DNA of 38,747 nucleotides from an uncultured Christensenellaceae bacterium. GTDB taxonomy: Bacteria; Bacillota; Clostridia; Christensenellales; CALWSW01. Below, one piece after another: positions 16,485 to 25,171 of this stretch. The DNA lies in contig CALWSW010000004.1 in the NCBI GenBank assembly GCA_944384305.1, positions 1-38,747 of the forward strand, read 5' to 3'. The first letter of the stretch is position 1. The number at the start of each line of letters is the position of its first letter. The notes below the pieces were generated by a model. It did not search any database, had not been told where the DNA came from, and saw only the letters and a program-made list of their open reading frames with translations. Made by a program: the position numbers and the translations under genes.

Positions 16485-16658
16485 ATGTCTGAAGTACGTG
16501 TCGGAGAAAACGAGTCTCTGGAGAGCGCCCTCAAGCGTTTTAAGCGCAAGTGCGCCCGCGCCGGCGTGTTGGCTGAAGTCCGCAAGCGCGAGCATTACGA
16601 AAAGCCCAGTGTCCGCCGCAAGAAGAAGGCCGAAGCGGCCAGGAAGCGCAAGTATTGA
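16485..16658 (+). CDS. rpsU: 30S ribosomal protein S21
   Basis: A 57-aa basic protein beginning [20 protein letters not shown] and ending in a Lys/Arg-rich stretch ([15 protein letters not shown]), which is the S21 pattern. S21 sits on the small subunit near the mRNA exit platform and helps initiation. The ATG at 16485 is preceded by GGAGGGGG. It is short enough to be missed by length filters but is clear. It has its own strong promoter and is not linked to the upstream HIT gene, since repeat A lies between them. Confidence 0.96.
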   Translation: MSEVRVGENESLESALKRFKRKCARAGVLAEVRKREHYEKPSVRRKKKAEAARKRKY

Positions 16659-16749
16659 GCTTTTACTTTTTAAAGGTTAGGGAAGCGGCCGCTTAAAGCC
16701 GGTCGTTTCGCCCCAAATTGGCAGCATCGCATCCAAATTTGTACCATCT

Positions 16750-16774
16750 GCCCGCCATTCATTTGGCGGGCTTT
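16750..16774 (+). terminator. Possible terminator after rpsU
   Basis: Perfect 7-bp stem 16750-16756 / 16765-16771 followed by only three T. An AAGCGGCCGCTT palindrome lies just upstream. Weak evidence. Confidence 0.4.
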
Positions 16775-16837
16775 GTACTGCCCGGGCCAACGGCCCGAAA
16801 AAGCCATCATCCTTTTATCCTTTGGGGTTTTTGAACC

Positions 16838-18244
16838 ATGGGCAACACACGGAAAAAACGCATCGAAGTCGATATGTGCAGCGGCAGGATGCTGCCCCAA
16901 ATGCTGCGCTTTGCCGGCCCGCTCATCCTTTCGAGCGTGCTGCAGCTCCTGTTCAACGCCGCCGACGTCATCGTCGTCGGCCAGTTTGGCAGCGAACACT
17001 CTTTGGCGGCCGTCGGCTCTACCGGCACGCTGGTCGCCTTGGTCACCAACCTCATCGTCGGCCTGGCCATGGGCGCGACCGTCATGGCCTCGCAGCACGT
17101 CGGTGCAAAAAACGACGAGCGCGTCCACGCAACGGTACATTCCTCCATCGCCTTCTCGCTGCTCATCGGCGCGGTGCTTTCGGTGGTGTGCCTGGCGCTC
17201 AACGAACAAAGCCTGACGTGGATGCTGACGCCGGCCGAGGTCAAGCCGCTTTCGGCGCAGTATTTGTACATCTACTATTCAGGGCTCATCTTTGTGGCGC
17301 TCTACAACTTCGGCGCGGCGCTGCTGCGCGCCAAGGGCGACACCCGGCGCCCGCTCACCTACCTTATCATTGCCGGCGTTTTGAACGTGTTTTTGAACCT
17401 GTTCTTCGTCATCGTCTTTAAAATGGACGTGGCGGGCGTGGCGCTGGCTACCATCATTTCGCAGGCGCTTTCGGCCGTACTGGTCCTTCGCTGCCTGATG
17501 CGCGAAGAGGGGGCCTTCCGGCTGGAGTGGCGCAAGCTGCGCCTGCACAAGGGCGATACTGCCCGGCTTTTGCGCATCGGCGTGCCGGCGGGGCTGCAGC
17601 AGGTCATTTTCAACATTTCCAACCTGGTCATCCAGTCGGCCATCAACTCCTTCGGGCCGGTGGTCATGGCGGGTTCTGCGGGCTCGGTCAACATCGAGAA
17701 CCTCATTGGGGCCAGCACTTCGAGTCTGGCGCAGACCGGCATGACCTTCATCAGCGCCAACCTCGGCGCGGGCAAGTTCGATCGGGTGGACAAAGCCTAC
17801 CGCCTTTCGCTGTTTTCTTCGATTTTGGCGGGCGTGGTACTGGGCGGTCTGGCGGCGCTGCTGCGCTACCCGCTGATGCACATTTACAGCACTGTGCCGG
17901 CCGAGATCAACGCCGGCGCGGCCCGCATGATCATCACCTGCAGCACCATGGTCACCTGTGCGGTGATGGACACGGTATCGGCCAACATCCGCGGCCTGGG
18001 GTATTCTACTACGCCGGCCATCATCACGCTCATTGGGGCCTGCGGCTTCCGGCTGGTGTGGATCGCCACCCTGTTCCAGATGCCGGGGTTCCACACGCCC
18101 GACTGGCTGTTTATTTCCTACCCCATTTCCTGGACGATCACTTCGGCCGTGCAGCTCATTTGCTACGCCATGCTGCGCCGGCGCTTCCCCAAGGGCAGCG
18201 AAAAAGCATCCCTTGGAGCCCTGGCAGAGGCCCCGGAGGCTTGA
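16838..18244 (+). CDS. MATE family efflux transporter
   Basis: Integral membrane exporter of 468 aa, expected to expel organic cations or drugs using a Na+ or H+ gradient. Twelve hydrophobic segments are visible in two six-helix halves, starting LRFAGPLILSSVLQLLFNAAD. The family-typical VGQFGSEHSLAAVGS follows, and its counterpart at the start of the second half is GVPAGLQQVIFNISN. Length is normal. The ATG at 16838 has a poor ribosome site (TTTGGGG about 15 bp upstream), so expression may be low, or an internal ATG at codon 13 could be used. The gene ends at a strong bidirectional terminator facing the PstS-like gene. Substrate unknown. Confidence 0.9.
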   Translation: MGNTRKKRIEVDMCSGRMLPQMLRFAGPLILSSVLQLLFNAADVIVVGQFGSEHSLAAVGSTGTLVALVTNLIVGLAMGATVMASQHVGAKNDERVHATVHSSIAFSLLIGAVLSVVCLALNEQSLTWMLTPAEVKPLSAQYLYIYYSGLIFVALYNFGAALLRAKGDTRRPLTYLIIAGVLNVFLNLFFVIVFKMDVAGVALATIISQALSAVLVLRCLMREEGAFRLEWRKLRLHKGDTARLLRIGVPAGLQQVIFNISNLVIQSAINSFGPVVMAGSAGSVNIENLIGASTSSLAQTGMTFISANLGAGKFDRVDKAYRLSLFSSILAGVVLGGLAALLRYPLMHIYSTVPAEINAGAARMIITCSTMVTCAVMDTVSANIRGLGYSTTPAIITLIGACGFRLVWIATLFQMPGFHTPDWLFISYPISWTITSAVQLICYAMLRRRFPKGSEKASLGALAEAPEA

Positions 18245-18248
18245 TCGC

Positions 18249-18318
18249 GCCCTGCGCCCAACAAAAAAGACGCCTGCTAACTGATGCAGCAGGCGTCTTT
18301 TTTTGTTGGGCGCAGGGC
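18249..18318. terminator. Very long bidirectional terminator
   Basis: An inverted repeat with roughly 30-base arms (18249-18278 / 18288-18318, one extra T) and a 9-nt loop. The inner GC stem is flanked by A-run and T-run, and an outer GCCCTGCGCCCAAC arm extends the pairing. It serves the convergent MATE and PstS-like genes. Its complete complementarity over 30 bp is unusual. Confidence 0.9.
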
Positions 18319-18327
18319 TTGACCGCT

Positions 18328-19302
18328 TTAAGGTAGGGCGACGTAGCCGGCCTCGGCAATGAGGGCTTTGCCCTCATCGGTCTGCAGCCATTCGGCGATC
18401 TGCCTGGCGGGGGAACCGGCCGGTTCATCGGCGCGGATGACGGCGTAAAAGTCGTTCAAAAAGGGGTAGCTGCCGTCGGCAATGGTCTCGTCAGTAGGCG
18501 TTACGCCGTCTACGGCCAGGAACTTTAGGCCGGGTTTTTCGTACATATAGCTGGCGTAGTAAAACACCGAATACCCCAGGGCGTTGCCGGCGTTGTTGTA
18601 CTCGGCCAGGCGTTCGATCAGCTCGCCCATTTCGGCGGGCGCGAGCTCGGTGGGGGCTTCCATGGGGGTGAGGCCGGCCATGAGCAGCTTCAAGAACAGC
18701 GCCTGGCTGCCCGAGGCCGAGACCCGCTGAAAGGCGACGATCTCGGCGTCTTCGCCGCCTAATTCGCTCCAGTTGCTCACTTTGCCGGTGTAGATGTTTT
18801 GCAGCTCTTCGGTGGTCAGGCCGCTGATGGGGTTCTGTTCGTTTACAATGAACACCAGCGCGTCCCGCCCAATGGGGATCATTTCGAGCGCTACGCCGCT
18901 TTCCTCGATCTTCTGCTTGGTCTCTTCGGCCGGTTCGTAAACCAGGAGCAGGTCGGCAACGCCGTTGATGAGCGCCTCATAGGCGTAAGGCGTGGTGGTG
19001 CAGCTGGTCAGTGCCTCGGCGTCCTCCTGGGGCAGGCCGGTCAGGCGGGAGAGCACCGCTGCCATCAGGGGCAAATTGGCGGTAGAACCGTCTACGCGGG
19101 GGTATTCATCCACGGTCAGCACCAGGCTGGGCGCGGGGGTCAGCACGGGGTCTTCTTCGTCTTCAGGCGTGGATTGGGGCGAGGTCTGCGGGGTGGATCC
19201 GGGCAGATCGGGCGTGGGGCTGTTTTGGGGAAGTTGGCCCTGGCAGCCGGCAAAGACGAGCAGCATCAGCGCGCTCACAAAAACACACAAAAGTCGTTTC
19301 AT
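18328..19302 (-). CDS. PstS-like phosphate/anion-binding lipoprotein
   Basis: Exported substrate-binding protein of 324 aa with a lipoprotein signal (LLVFAGC, lipid Cys at about 20) and a Pro/Ser/Thr linker to about residue 65. The PBP domain follows, with VDGSTANLPLMAA (usual anion-binding loop), IPIGRDALVFIVNEQNP, LTTEELQNIYTGKVSNWSELGG and RVSASGSQALFLKLL. These are the standard signatures of PstS-type proteins. The start at 19300-19302 follows GGAGG. No pstCAB genes are nearby. It is the last gene of a leftward unit with a GNAT enzyme (28 bp ahead) and a WG-repeat lipoprotein. It may sense or store a ligand rather than feed a local transporter. Phosphate as ligand is only likely. Confidence 0.87.
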   Translation of the reverse strand: MKRLLCVFVSALMLLVFAGCQGQLPQNSPTPDLPGSTPQTSPQSTPEDEEDPVLTPAPSLVLTVDEYPRVDGSTANLPLMAAVLSRLTGLPQEDAEALTSCTTTPYAYEALINGVADLLLVYEPAEETKQKIEESGVALEMIPIGRDALVFIVNEQNPISGLTTEELQNIYTGKVSNWSELGGEDAEIVAFQRVSASGSQALFLKLLMAGLTPMEAPTELAPAEMGELIERLAEYNNAGNALGYSVFYYASYMYEKPGLKFLAVDGVTPTDETIADGSYPFLNDFYAVIRADEPAGSPARQIAEWLQTDEGKALIAEAGYVALP

Positions 19303-19330
19303 GGGGTCCTCCGTTGGTCGTTGGGATGGA

Positions 19331-19867
19331 TCAAAATGCTGAAGATTTTCGGTTGGAACTTTCCGGTTTTGCGGCGGCCTCTGGCTGTACATAGTGGTAA
19401 GCCAGGCGCTCGCTGCCGGTGGGCAGGGTCAGGGTGCCCACCGGCAAAAAGCCGCATTTTTGGAACAGCCCCTGCATGGGCGTGTTGGCGGGGTGGGTGT
19501 CGCCGCGAATGTTGGGGCATTGCGCCTGGCACCACCGCACCACGAAGGTCCCGGTCCCCTTGGGTGCGCCGGCCGCAGCCACGCGGTGCAGGGCAAAATA
19601 GGGGGAGTCGTTTCGCCACGCGCCGCTTTTCAAACGGGCGTAGTCGGGGTCAGGGCCGGGCAGCAGGGCGAAGGAGGCGGCAATCTTGCCTTCGTGCAGG
19701 CACACAAAGCTGCCCTGTTTGGCAATGTCTTCCTTTAAGAGCTCGGGCGGCGGGTAGTCGTTTCCCCATTGGCCGGGGTTGCCCTGTGCCGCCATAAAAC
19801 TGCGGGCGGCGGCGAACAGCGCCAGCAGGGCAGGCAAGTCGTCGTTGGTCGCTTTTCGGATCTCCAT
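19331..19867 (-). CDS. GNAT family N-acetyltransferase
   Basis: Cytoplasmic acyl-CoA-dependent transferase, 178 aa. It opens MEIRKATNDDLPALLALF, the usual first strand and helix of the fold. HRVAAAGAPKGTGTFVVRW in the middle occupies the acetyl-CoA loop position. TPMQGLFQKCGFLPVGTL is the conserved NxxMQxLFxKxGF-type motif of a clostridial subgroup. The start at 19865-19867 follows AGGAGC; a much longer upstream extension lies over the neighbour gene and is rejected. Gaps of 28-29 bp to both neighbours indicate one operon. The acceptor substrate cannot be named. Confidence 0.85.
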   Translation of the reverse strand: MEIRKATNDDLPALLALFAAARSFMAAQGNPGQWGNDYPPPELLKEDIAKQGSFVCLHEGKIAASFALLPGPDPDYARLKSGAWRNDSPYFALHRVAAAGAPKGTGTFVVRWCQAQCPNIRGDTHPANTPMQGLFQKCGFLPVGTLTLPTGSERLAYHYVQPEAAAKPESSNRKSSAF

Positions 19868-19896
19868 GTTTGCGCTCCTACTCGTCTGCTCGTTGT

Positions 19897-21558
19897 TCAG
19901 TCCGCGATGGGGAAGGAATTGAACACCGTTGTTTTGTACAGCCAGTTCCCCTCGTAATCCATCACCCCGCAGGAAAAGCCCTTTTTGACCGCCATGGCGT
20001 TGGGGGTGGCGTTGTAGATCTCGTTGAGGTTCGAGACCAAGACCTGTGAGCCGTCGGCCGAGAGCAGGTCGTACACCGTGTAGCCGTTCTTTAAGCTGCG
20101 GCTGGCCCGCAAATACCCGCTCTTTAAGGGTTCGAAATTGGTGTCGTAGAGGACAGAAAGGTAGCGGTAGCCTTCCTGCCACACGGCGGCTTCGCCGGTC
20201 GCAAAGTCCAGTACGCCCACGGCGCTTTCATAATGCTCGGTATCGGCAGTGTAGGTAAAGAAGCACCGGTCCGGCAGGGTGCAGATGACGTAGGGGTTGT
20301 AGAACTCGGCGGGCAGTTCATATAATTTGCCGTCTTGAGTCAAAATGGCCGGGCGCGCCTCTTCGTTGAACACGTAGTCTCCCAGCGAGACCTCCACCGC
20401 CGCGCCGGTGGTAAAGCCGTAGTAACCGAACACCTCTTCGTTTACCACGACGCGGCCGCTCTCGTCGATGAGCTGCACTGCGCCGTCCATGGCTGTCACA
20501 GAGGCAAAGCCGTCGCGGAAAGTTTCGGCCTGCAGATACGGCCCGGGCAGCACCGTATTGCCGCTTTTGTCCACGTAAGAGTACACGCCGTTTGCCAAAA
20601 CTACGCACAGCCCGTTTTCCGAAGGGGTCAACGCATCGTACTGCGGCGGGATCAGCCACTCGCCGTTCTGGTCGATCAGCCCGCACGCGCCGCCTGGCTC
20701 GGCCTGTGCCACGGCGCAGCCCGGCAGGTCGTAAAAGCTGGAGATGCTGGCAAAACTGTTTTCGCTCAGTGTGCCGTCGGAAAGCAGCACCTGTTGACGG
20801 GTCTCGCTGTTTTCGTCGGGCAGGGAAGAGACGGTCACTATGTTGGCCTCGGAGTTGTAGTCCATGCCCGTCACCCCTTCCAGGCGGGCCAAGGGTTCCT
20901 GGCTGCCCGCGATCAGGTCGCTCACCCGCCACACCGAAAGAGATTGGGTGCTGTAACTCATGCTGCACACCAGGCCGCGGTCGCGCTGGTAGCAAAAGTA
21001 GGAAAATTCGTCGCTCGGCAGGGTCAAGAGTTCTGCGCCTGTGTGGGCGTCGAGCAGCACGGTGTCCTCACTGCGGGGGGAGCCGTCTCCCGTGCCGGCG
21101 CGCAGCAGGCTCTCCAACACCGGCGCGCCCTCTGCTTCGCCGCCCGCTACCAGGTTCAGGCGGCCGCTGTAGAGAAAACCGGTCAGCAGTTCGCCTTCGG
21201 TGCTGCCGATGGCGTACAGGCTGGTGACCTCTTCCGGCAGGCCGTCGGCCTCGGTGGTCAGGCGGGAATAGAGCACATAGCCTTCCATCAGGTTGATGTA
21301 ATTGTAGTCAAAGCCCGAAAGCTGCTCGCCCTGGTCGGTGAACAGGGCGTAATGCGAACCGTCGTACACCGTAAGCAGCCCGGAGCTTTCCTGCTCTTCC
21401 GGCGCAGGGGTGGCAGATCCCTCGGGCGGAAGGGAATTTTCGGGAAGGACCGAGCCGTTGGGCGTGCCGGAAGGAAGTTCCGGCACACCCGGCGCACAGG
21501 AGCAGCAAAGCAGCGCCGTAAAGAGCAGAACAGCCAACAGTTTAACGCCAAGTTTCAT
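19897..21558 (-). CDS. WG-repeat lipoprotein
   Basis: Exported protein of 553 aa with a lipoprotein signal (LLFTALLCCSC, lipid Cys at about 21) and a Pro/Glu/Ser linker to about residue 60. The rest is beta-rich, with WG-type repeats such as CGLIDQNGEWLIPPQYD, YSYVDKSGNTVLPG, VQLIDESGRVVV and CGVMDYEGNWLYKT. These carry the G-hydrophobic-IDxxGxW/V pattern of KWG/WG repeats. Such proteins are common on clostridial surfaces and have no settled function; ligand binding is usual speculation. The start at 21556-21558 follows GGAGG. It heads the unit with the GNAT and PstS-like genes. A candidate promoter (TTGCCC 21698-21703, TAGAGT 21675-21680, 17 bp) lies upstream on the minus strand. Confidence 0.83.
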   Translation of the reverse strand: MKLGVKLLAVLLFTALLCCSCAPGVPELPSGTPNGSVLPENSLPPEGSATPAPEEQESSGLLTVYDGSHYALFTDQGEQLSGFDYNYINLMEGYVLYSRLTTEADGLPEEVTSLYAIGSTEGELLTGFLYSGRLNLVAGGEAEGAPVLESLLRAGTGDGSPRSEDTVLLDAHTGAELLTLPSDEFSYFCYQRDRGLVCSMSYSTQSLSVWRVSDLIAGSQEPLARLEGVTGMDYNSEANIVTVSSLPDENSETRQQVLLSDGTLSENSFASISSFYDLPGCAVAQAEPGGACGLIDQNGEWLIPPQYDALTPSENGLCVVLANGVYSYVDKSGNTVLPGPYLQAETFRDGFASVTAMDGAVQLIDESGRVVVNEEVFGYYGFTTGAAVEVSLGDYVFNEEARPAILTQDGKLYELPAEFYNPYVICTLPDRCFFTYTADTEHYESAVGVLDFATGEAAVWQEGYRYLSVLYDTNFEPLKSGYLRASRSLKNGYTVYDLLSADGSQVLVSNLNEIYNATPNAMAVKKGFSCGVMDYEGNWLYKTTVFNSFPIAD

Positions 21559-21783
21559 GGGGAAACCTCCGATCGATGCAAAGAAAAGCCGCAGGAAGGG
21601 CCGAAGCGCAAGCCGCGTTGCTGTGGCCAAAACGAAAAAAGCGAAAGGGGGCGGGGGAATGGGCCCTTGCCCACACTCTACCATTGGAAGAGCCCCCGGG
21701 CAAGCTATGTAAGAGAAAGTTAGGGATTTGTTTACGAGTTTGAAAGATGTGCAAAGAAAATGAAAAGGAAAGATAAGAAAAAG

Positions 21784-21808
21784 AAAAACGCCGCCTGCTG
21801 GGGCGGCG
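21784..21808 (-). terminator. Terminator after the first LysR gene
   Basis: On the minus strand the perfect 7-bp stem 21802-21808 / 21789-21795 is followed by TTTTTCTTTTTC. A second 9-bp stem (21842-21850 / 21863-21871) lies closer to the gene with a weaker T-run. The 316-bp gap 21559-21874 holds these and the WG-gene promoter; I see no gene in it. Confidence 0.75.
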
Positions 21809-21874
21809 AAAGCAGCGGATATTTTGCACAAAACCCAAAGAGCAGGGCGCGCCCGGCATGAGGCGCCCTGCGGT

Positions 21875-22801
21875 TTAAGCGTAGATCTCCCCTTCTGGGT
21901 CCTCGGCGATGAGGGTACGGGCGTAGCTTTGCGCCTGGGCGATCAATTCCTTTTCGGCGGGGGCCAGGCGGCGGTTTTTATCGTACAAGATCTGCACCCA
22001 CGGCCGAATGGGCTCTTCCTGCCAGTTCAGGCAATAGAGTGTTTCCGGGCAGCGCAGCCGCTGAAAGGAGGAGCGCGGGATGAGCGCAATGCGGCCCTCC
22101 TGCGCCACGGAGTTCATAACAGCCGAAACGCTGCCTAAAAAGAGTTCGGAAGCGGGCAGCACGTTTTGCTGGCGCAGCCGGTCGCGGAAGGCCATGGTAA
22201 AGCAGCAGTCTTCGTAGGTGTAGGCAAACTTTTGGTTTTCCAAATCGCGCCACAGAACCTGGCCCTTTCCGGCCAGAGGGTTTTTTTCGGTGGTGACGAA
22301 CAAAATGGGTTCATTGTACAGCGGGAGGCAGGCACAGCTCGGGTCGGCGCAGGGTTCCATTTCGTGCACACAACCAATGCCCACTTCCTGCCGGCGGATC
22401 CATTCCGGCACGCGCGCGCAGCAGATCATCTGCACATTGACGGCTACCTTGGGGTATTGCACCGAAAAATCCAAAAAAAGCTGCGAAAAGCTCAGGCCCA
22501 CGATGGGCTCGCCGCCCGCAATGCGCACGGTGCCGGCCAAATGCCCGGGGTCGGAAAATTCTTCTGCGGCGTCGTAGTAGATGTTCAACATCTTTTCGGC
22601 GTAGCCGTAAAAGCGCTCGCCCTGCGGCGTGAGGCGGATGCGGTTTTCGCGGTGCTCCACCAACGGCACGCCCAGCTCGCTTTCCAGGTTGTGGATGTGC
22701 TTGGCGAGCGTGGAGGGCGCGTAGTTGAGCCGTTCCGAGGCCTTGATGTAATTGCCCAGATCAGCAAGCGTCAGAAAGGTAAGCAGTTGTTTGGTGTCCA
22801 T
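21875..22801 (-). CDS. LysR family transcriptional regulator
   Basis: DNA-binding regulator of 308 aa. The winged helix-turn-helix is at residues 1-60 (MDTKQLLTFLTLADLGNYIKAS, then PSTLAKHIHNLESELGVPL), followed by the two-lobed effector domain at about 90-300. The start at 22799-22801 follows GGAG. The terminator of the adjacent upstream reductase gene separates the two, so they are separate transcripts on the same strand; control of the reductase is a plausible guess from proximity. Its promoter carries TTGA-N10-TCAA across the -10, a LysR-box-like element that may allow autoregulation. The inducer is unknown; in such loci it is often the substrate of the neighbouring enzyme. Confidence 0.88.
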   Translation of the reverse strand: MDTKQLLTFLTLADLGNYIKASERLNYAPSTLAKHIHNLESELGVPLVEHRENRIRLTPQGERFYGYAEKMLNIYYDAAEEFSDPGHLAGTVRIAGGEPIVGLSFSQLFLDFSVQYPKVAVNVQMICCARVPEWIRRQEVGIGCVHEMEPCADPSCACLPLYNEPILFVTTEKNPLAGKGQVLWRDLENQKFAYTYEDCCFTMAFRDRLRQQNVLPASELFLGSVSAVMNSVAQEGRIALIPRSSFQRLRCPETLYCLNWQEEPIRPWVQILYDKNRRLAPAEKELIAQAQSYARTLIAEDPEGEIYA

Positions 22802-22851
22802 CGCAGTGCTCCATTTACTTTCTGAGTTTGTTTGGGGATGGTATTGAGAAT

Positions 22852-22880
22852 AGTATATCAATGTCTTGCCCGGCAGGCAA
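22852..22880 (-). promoter_or_regulatory. Promoter of the first LysR gene
   Basis: Minus-strand TTGCCT (22875-22880) and TATACT (22852-22857), 17 bp apart. The -10 lies within TTGA-N10-TCAA. Confidence 0.6.
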
Positions 22881-22918
22881 GGCCAGGCTCATCGATTTTT
22901 GCCCTGGGGCAGAACTCG

Positions 22919-22955
22919 AAAAAGGCAGGGAACGCCGAGAAAGACGCTCCCTGCC
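22919..22955 (-). terminator. Terminator after the first flavin reductase gene
   Basis: Minus-strand stem of 8 perfect pairs (22948-22955 / 22924-22931), extendable inward, followed by five T. Confidence 0.8.
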
Positions 22956-22971
22956 GCAGTCGTTGCGCTGA

Positions 22972-25014
22972 TTACTTGGTGATGGTCTCGCCGGCCAGCT
23001 TGCCGAACACCACGGTGTCGACCACAGCGTTGCCGCCCAGGCGGTTGCCGCCGTGGATACCGCCGGTCACTTCGCCCGCAGCCACCAGGCCGGGGATGAT
23101 GTTGCCGTCGGTGTCGAGCACATGGCCTTCGGTGTCGATGGTCACGCCGCCCATGGTGTGGTGCACGCAGGCCGTGCGGGGGGTGGCCACCCAGGGGCCG
23201 TTCTCAAGCTTGCAGTTGAAGAGCGTGCGGCCGAATTCCTCGTCGGCACCGGCGTCCACAGCGGCGTTGAAGTCGTCGACCGTGGCCTGCAGCACCGCAG
23301 GATCGATGCCCAGCTTGCCCGCGAGCTCTTCGAGAGTCTCGCCCACGTAGATGTAGCCGTTCTCCTCGAGGTAGTCGAAGGTGAAGCCGTCGCCCGAGAC
23401 CGCCTCGTCCAGATCGACGAAGTTGCCGTCGCCCGACTCGAGGATGTAGTACATGTCGTCGGTCTGCTCGAACACGGCCAGGCAGATGTCGTCGCGGCGG
23501 CCGTCTTCACGTACGAAGCGCTCGCCCTCGGCATTGATGAAGATGACCTGGTCGGTACCGCTCAGGCAGCGCGGCGGGTACTTGGTCATGGTGCCGTCCT
23601 TCACGGTGCCCAGGTACAGCAGCTGCACCTGATCCATGTCGGTCAGCGAAGCGCCGATCTCCACCGCCATGGTGATGCCGTCGCCCTGCGAGCAGCTGAA
23701 GCGGTTGGTGGTCATGACCTGCGAGAGGTCGCCCCACTTGCCGGAGGTGTTGTATTCCTGCACCATTTCGCCGTTGGCCGAGAAGCCGCCGGTGGCCAGA
23801 ACAACGCCCATGTTGGCGGTGAGGGTGCACTCGTTGCCGAACTTGTCCTCGGCGATGACGCCGGTGATGGCGCCGCTGTCGTCCTGAATGAGGTGGGTGC
23901 CGCTCACCGAGGTCATGATCTCGATGTTGTCGGAATTTTCAATGGTGGCAACATAGGTCGAGATCATGCCCGTGCCCATGTTCATGATGGAAGAGTGGGT
24001 GCGCTGCCACAGCGAGCCGGCGCCCTGGCCGATGGTGTCGGCCGTTTCCCAGCCCAGGCTGCGGATCCAGTCGTAGCCGGCGGTGGCGTTGTAGGTCAGG
24101 GTCTTGACGAGGTCGAGGTTGGCGACCTTATCGCCGTTGATCCAGGTCTGCAGGGCGAACCACTGGTCGCTGTCGAACAGATCGGTGCGGCCGGAGGCCT
24201 TGTAGTCGTCCCACTGGGCCTGCACTTCGGCCTGCAGCGCGGCGTGCTCTTCGTTCACCGGCTCTTCAGCCAGCGCAGCTTCGATGGTGGACTTCACAGC
24301 ATCGGTCATTTCGACCTTGCTCTGCAGCTCGGGGTCGGGATTGTTGTAAATACCGCCGCACACCAGCGTGTCGCCGCCTACCAGGCCGTTCTTTTCCACC
24401 ACGATGACCGAAGCGCCGTTCTGCGAGGCGGAAACGGCCGCGGCAAGGCCGGCGCCGCCGCCGCCGACGACGATGACGTCCGCCGTGGCGTCATGCGCCA
24501 AAGCAACGGGCTCTACAGCGGTCTCCCACTCGTCCACGTTGGCGCCCGCCTGGGTCAGGCAGTCTTCCACAGCGGAGAGGATGGCGTAGCTGGTGATGGT
24601 GGCGCCGGCAACGGTGTCGACACTGAGACTCTGGTGCTCCACGATCTGCGCGGGCACGTAGGTCAGGGGCGCTTCGCCGGCGGCAGTCAGCACATTGCCG
24701 TCCTTGTCCAGAAGGGGCGCGCCAATGCCGGTGGTCTCCTGGTGCTCGGTTACCGTGACCGACTCAATGGCGTCTTCGGTCACCGTCACTTCCACGGTCA
24801 CAGCGCCGTTCATGCCGGTGCCGGAAGCCGTGTAGGTGCCGGCGGTCATCGCCGTTTTGCCGGCTTCGGGGGTCTCTTCCCCGCCGTCGTCCTCAGGGGT
24901 GGCAACGGGGGTGTTGTCGTCGGGTTCCTCCTGCTCGTTGGAGCTGGGGGTGCTGCACGCGGCCAGGCTCAGGCAGAGCAGCGCGGCAAGCAGGATTGCA
25001 AGCAGCTTTTTCAC
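22972..25014 (-). CDS. Exported flavinylated FAD-dependent reductase (FMN-binding plus fumarate-reductase-like domain)
   Basis: A 680-aa lipoprotein (LSLAAC, lipid Cys 20) with an acidic linker to about 55, an FMN-binding domain (about 57-155), and an FAD-binding fumarate-reductase-like domain (about 178-680). VAGATIT at 135-141 is the ApbE flavinylation motif, with Thr139 the likely FMN site. VVGGGGAGL marks the FAD fold. The family residues Arg in REDGRRDD, His in HHTMGG and Arg658 in NRLGG are kept. The IHPT-type His that holds the far carboxylate in fumarate reductase is replaced (VQLLYLG), so the acceptor may be another enoate. GTG start with AAAGGAG. Its FMN is probably attached by the ApbE encoded at 35519-36535. 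It probably reduces an unsaturated acid outside the membrane as a respiratory acceptor. Confidence 0.9.
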   Translation of the reverse strand: MKKLLAILLAALLCLSLAACSTPSSNEQEEPDDNTPVATPEDDGGEETPEAGKTAMTAGTYTASGTGMNGAVTVEVTVTEDAIESVTVTEHQETTGIGAPLLDKDGNVLTAAGEAPLTYVPAQIVEHQSLSVDTVAGATITSYAILSAVEDCLTQAGANVDEWETAVEPVALAHDATADVIVVGGGGAGLAAAVSASQNGASVIVVEKNGLVGGDTLVCGGIYNNPDPELQSKVEMTDAVKSTIEAALAEEPVNEEHAALQAEVQAQWDDYKASGRTDLFDSDQWFALQTWINGDKVANLDLVKTLTYNATAGYDWIRSLGWETADTIGQGAGSLWQRTHSSIMNMGTGMISTYVATIENSDNIEIMTSVSGTHLIQDDSGAITGVIAEDKFGNECTLTANMGVVLATGGFSANGEMVQEYNTSGKWGDLSQVMTTNRFSCSQGDGITMAVEIGASLTDMDQVQLLYLGTVKDGTMTKYPPRCLSGTDQVIFINAEGERFVREDGRRDDICLAVFEQTDDMYYILESGDGNFVDLDEAVSGDGFTFDYLEENGYIYVGETLEELAGKLGIDPAVLQATVDDFNAAVDAGADEEFGRTLFNCKLENGPWVATPRTACVHHTMGGVTIDTEGHVLDTDGNIIPGLVAAGEVTGGIHGGNRLGGNAVVDTVVFGKLAGETITK

Positions 25015-25171
25015 AGGGATCTCTCCTTTACAAGAAGATGTTAAGGGACCTTAAGCCCTCGTGAAAATCATATCACTAACTGCAACGTTTGTGACGTGTG
25101 AAATATCGTTTATGGGTCTCACTATTTTCGATTTTTGTACAAGTTTGTTGTATCTGTTTTGCGAAAAAGAG

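Noticed and set aside
15806-16585. Leftward open frame across repeat A copy 2 and rpsU
   Set aside because: It runs through repeat hairpins, the rpsU promoter and the rpsU start; no recognisable protein.
16740-16837. Regulatory RNA before the MATE gene
   Set aside because: Two small GC hairpins are visible but no known riboswitch motif and no alternating terminator.
18249-18318. Inverted repeats of an insertion sequence
   Set aside because: The arms are separated by only 9 bases and carry A/T runs; it is a terminator between convergent genes.
23053-25044. Long rightward open frame opposite the first reductase
   Set aside because: Typical GC-rich shadow. The leftward frame has clear lipoprotein, FMN and FAD motifs; the opposite frame has none.
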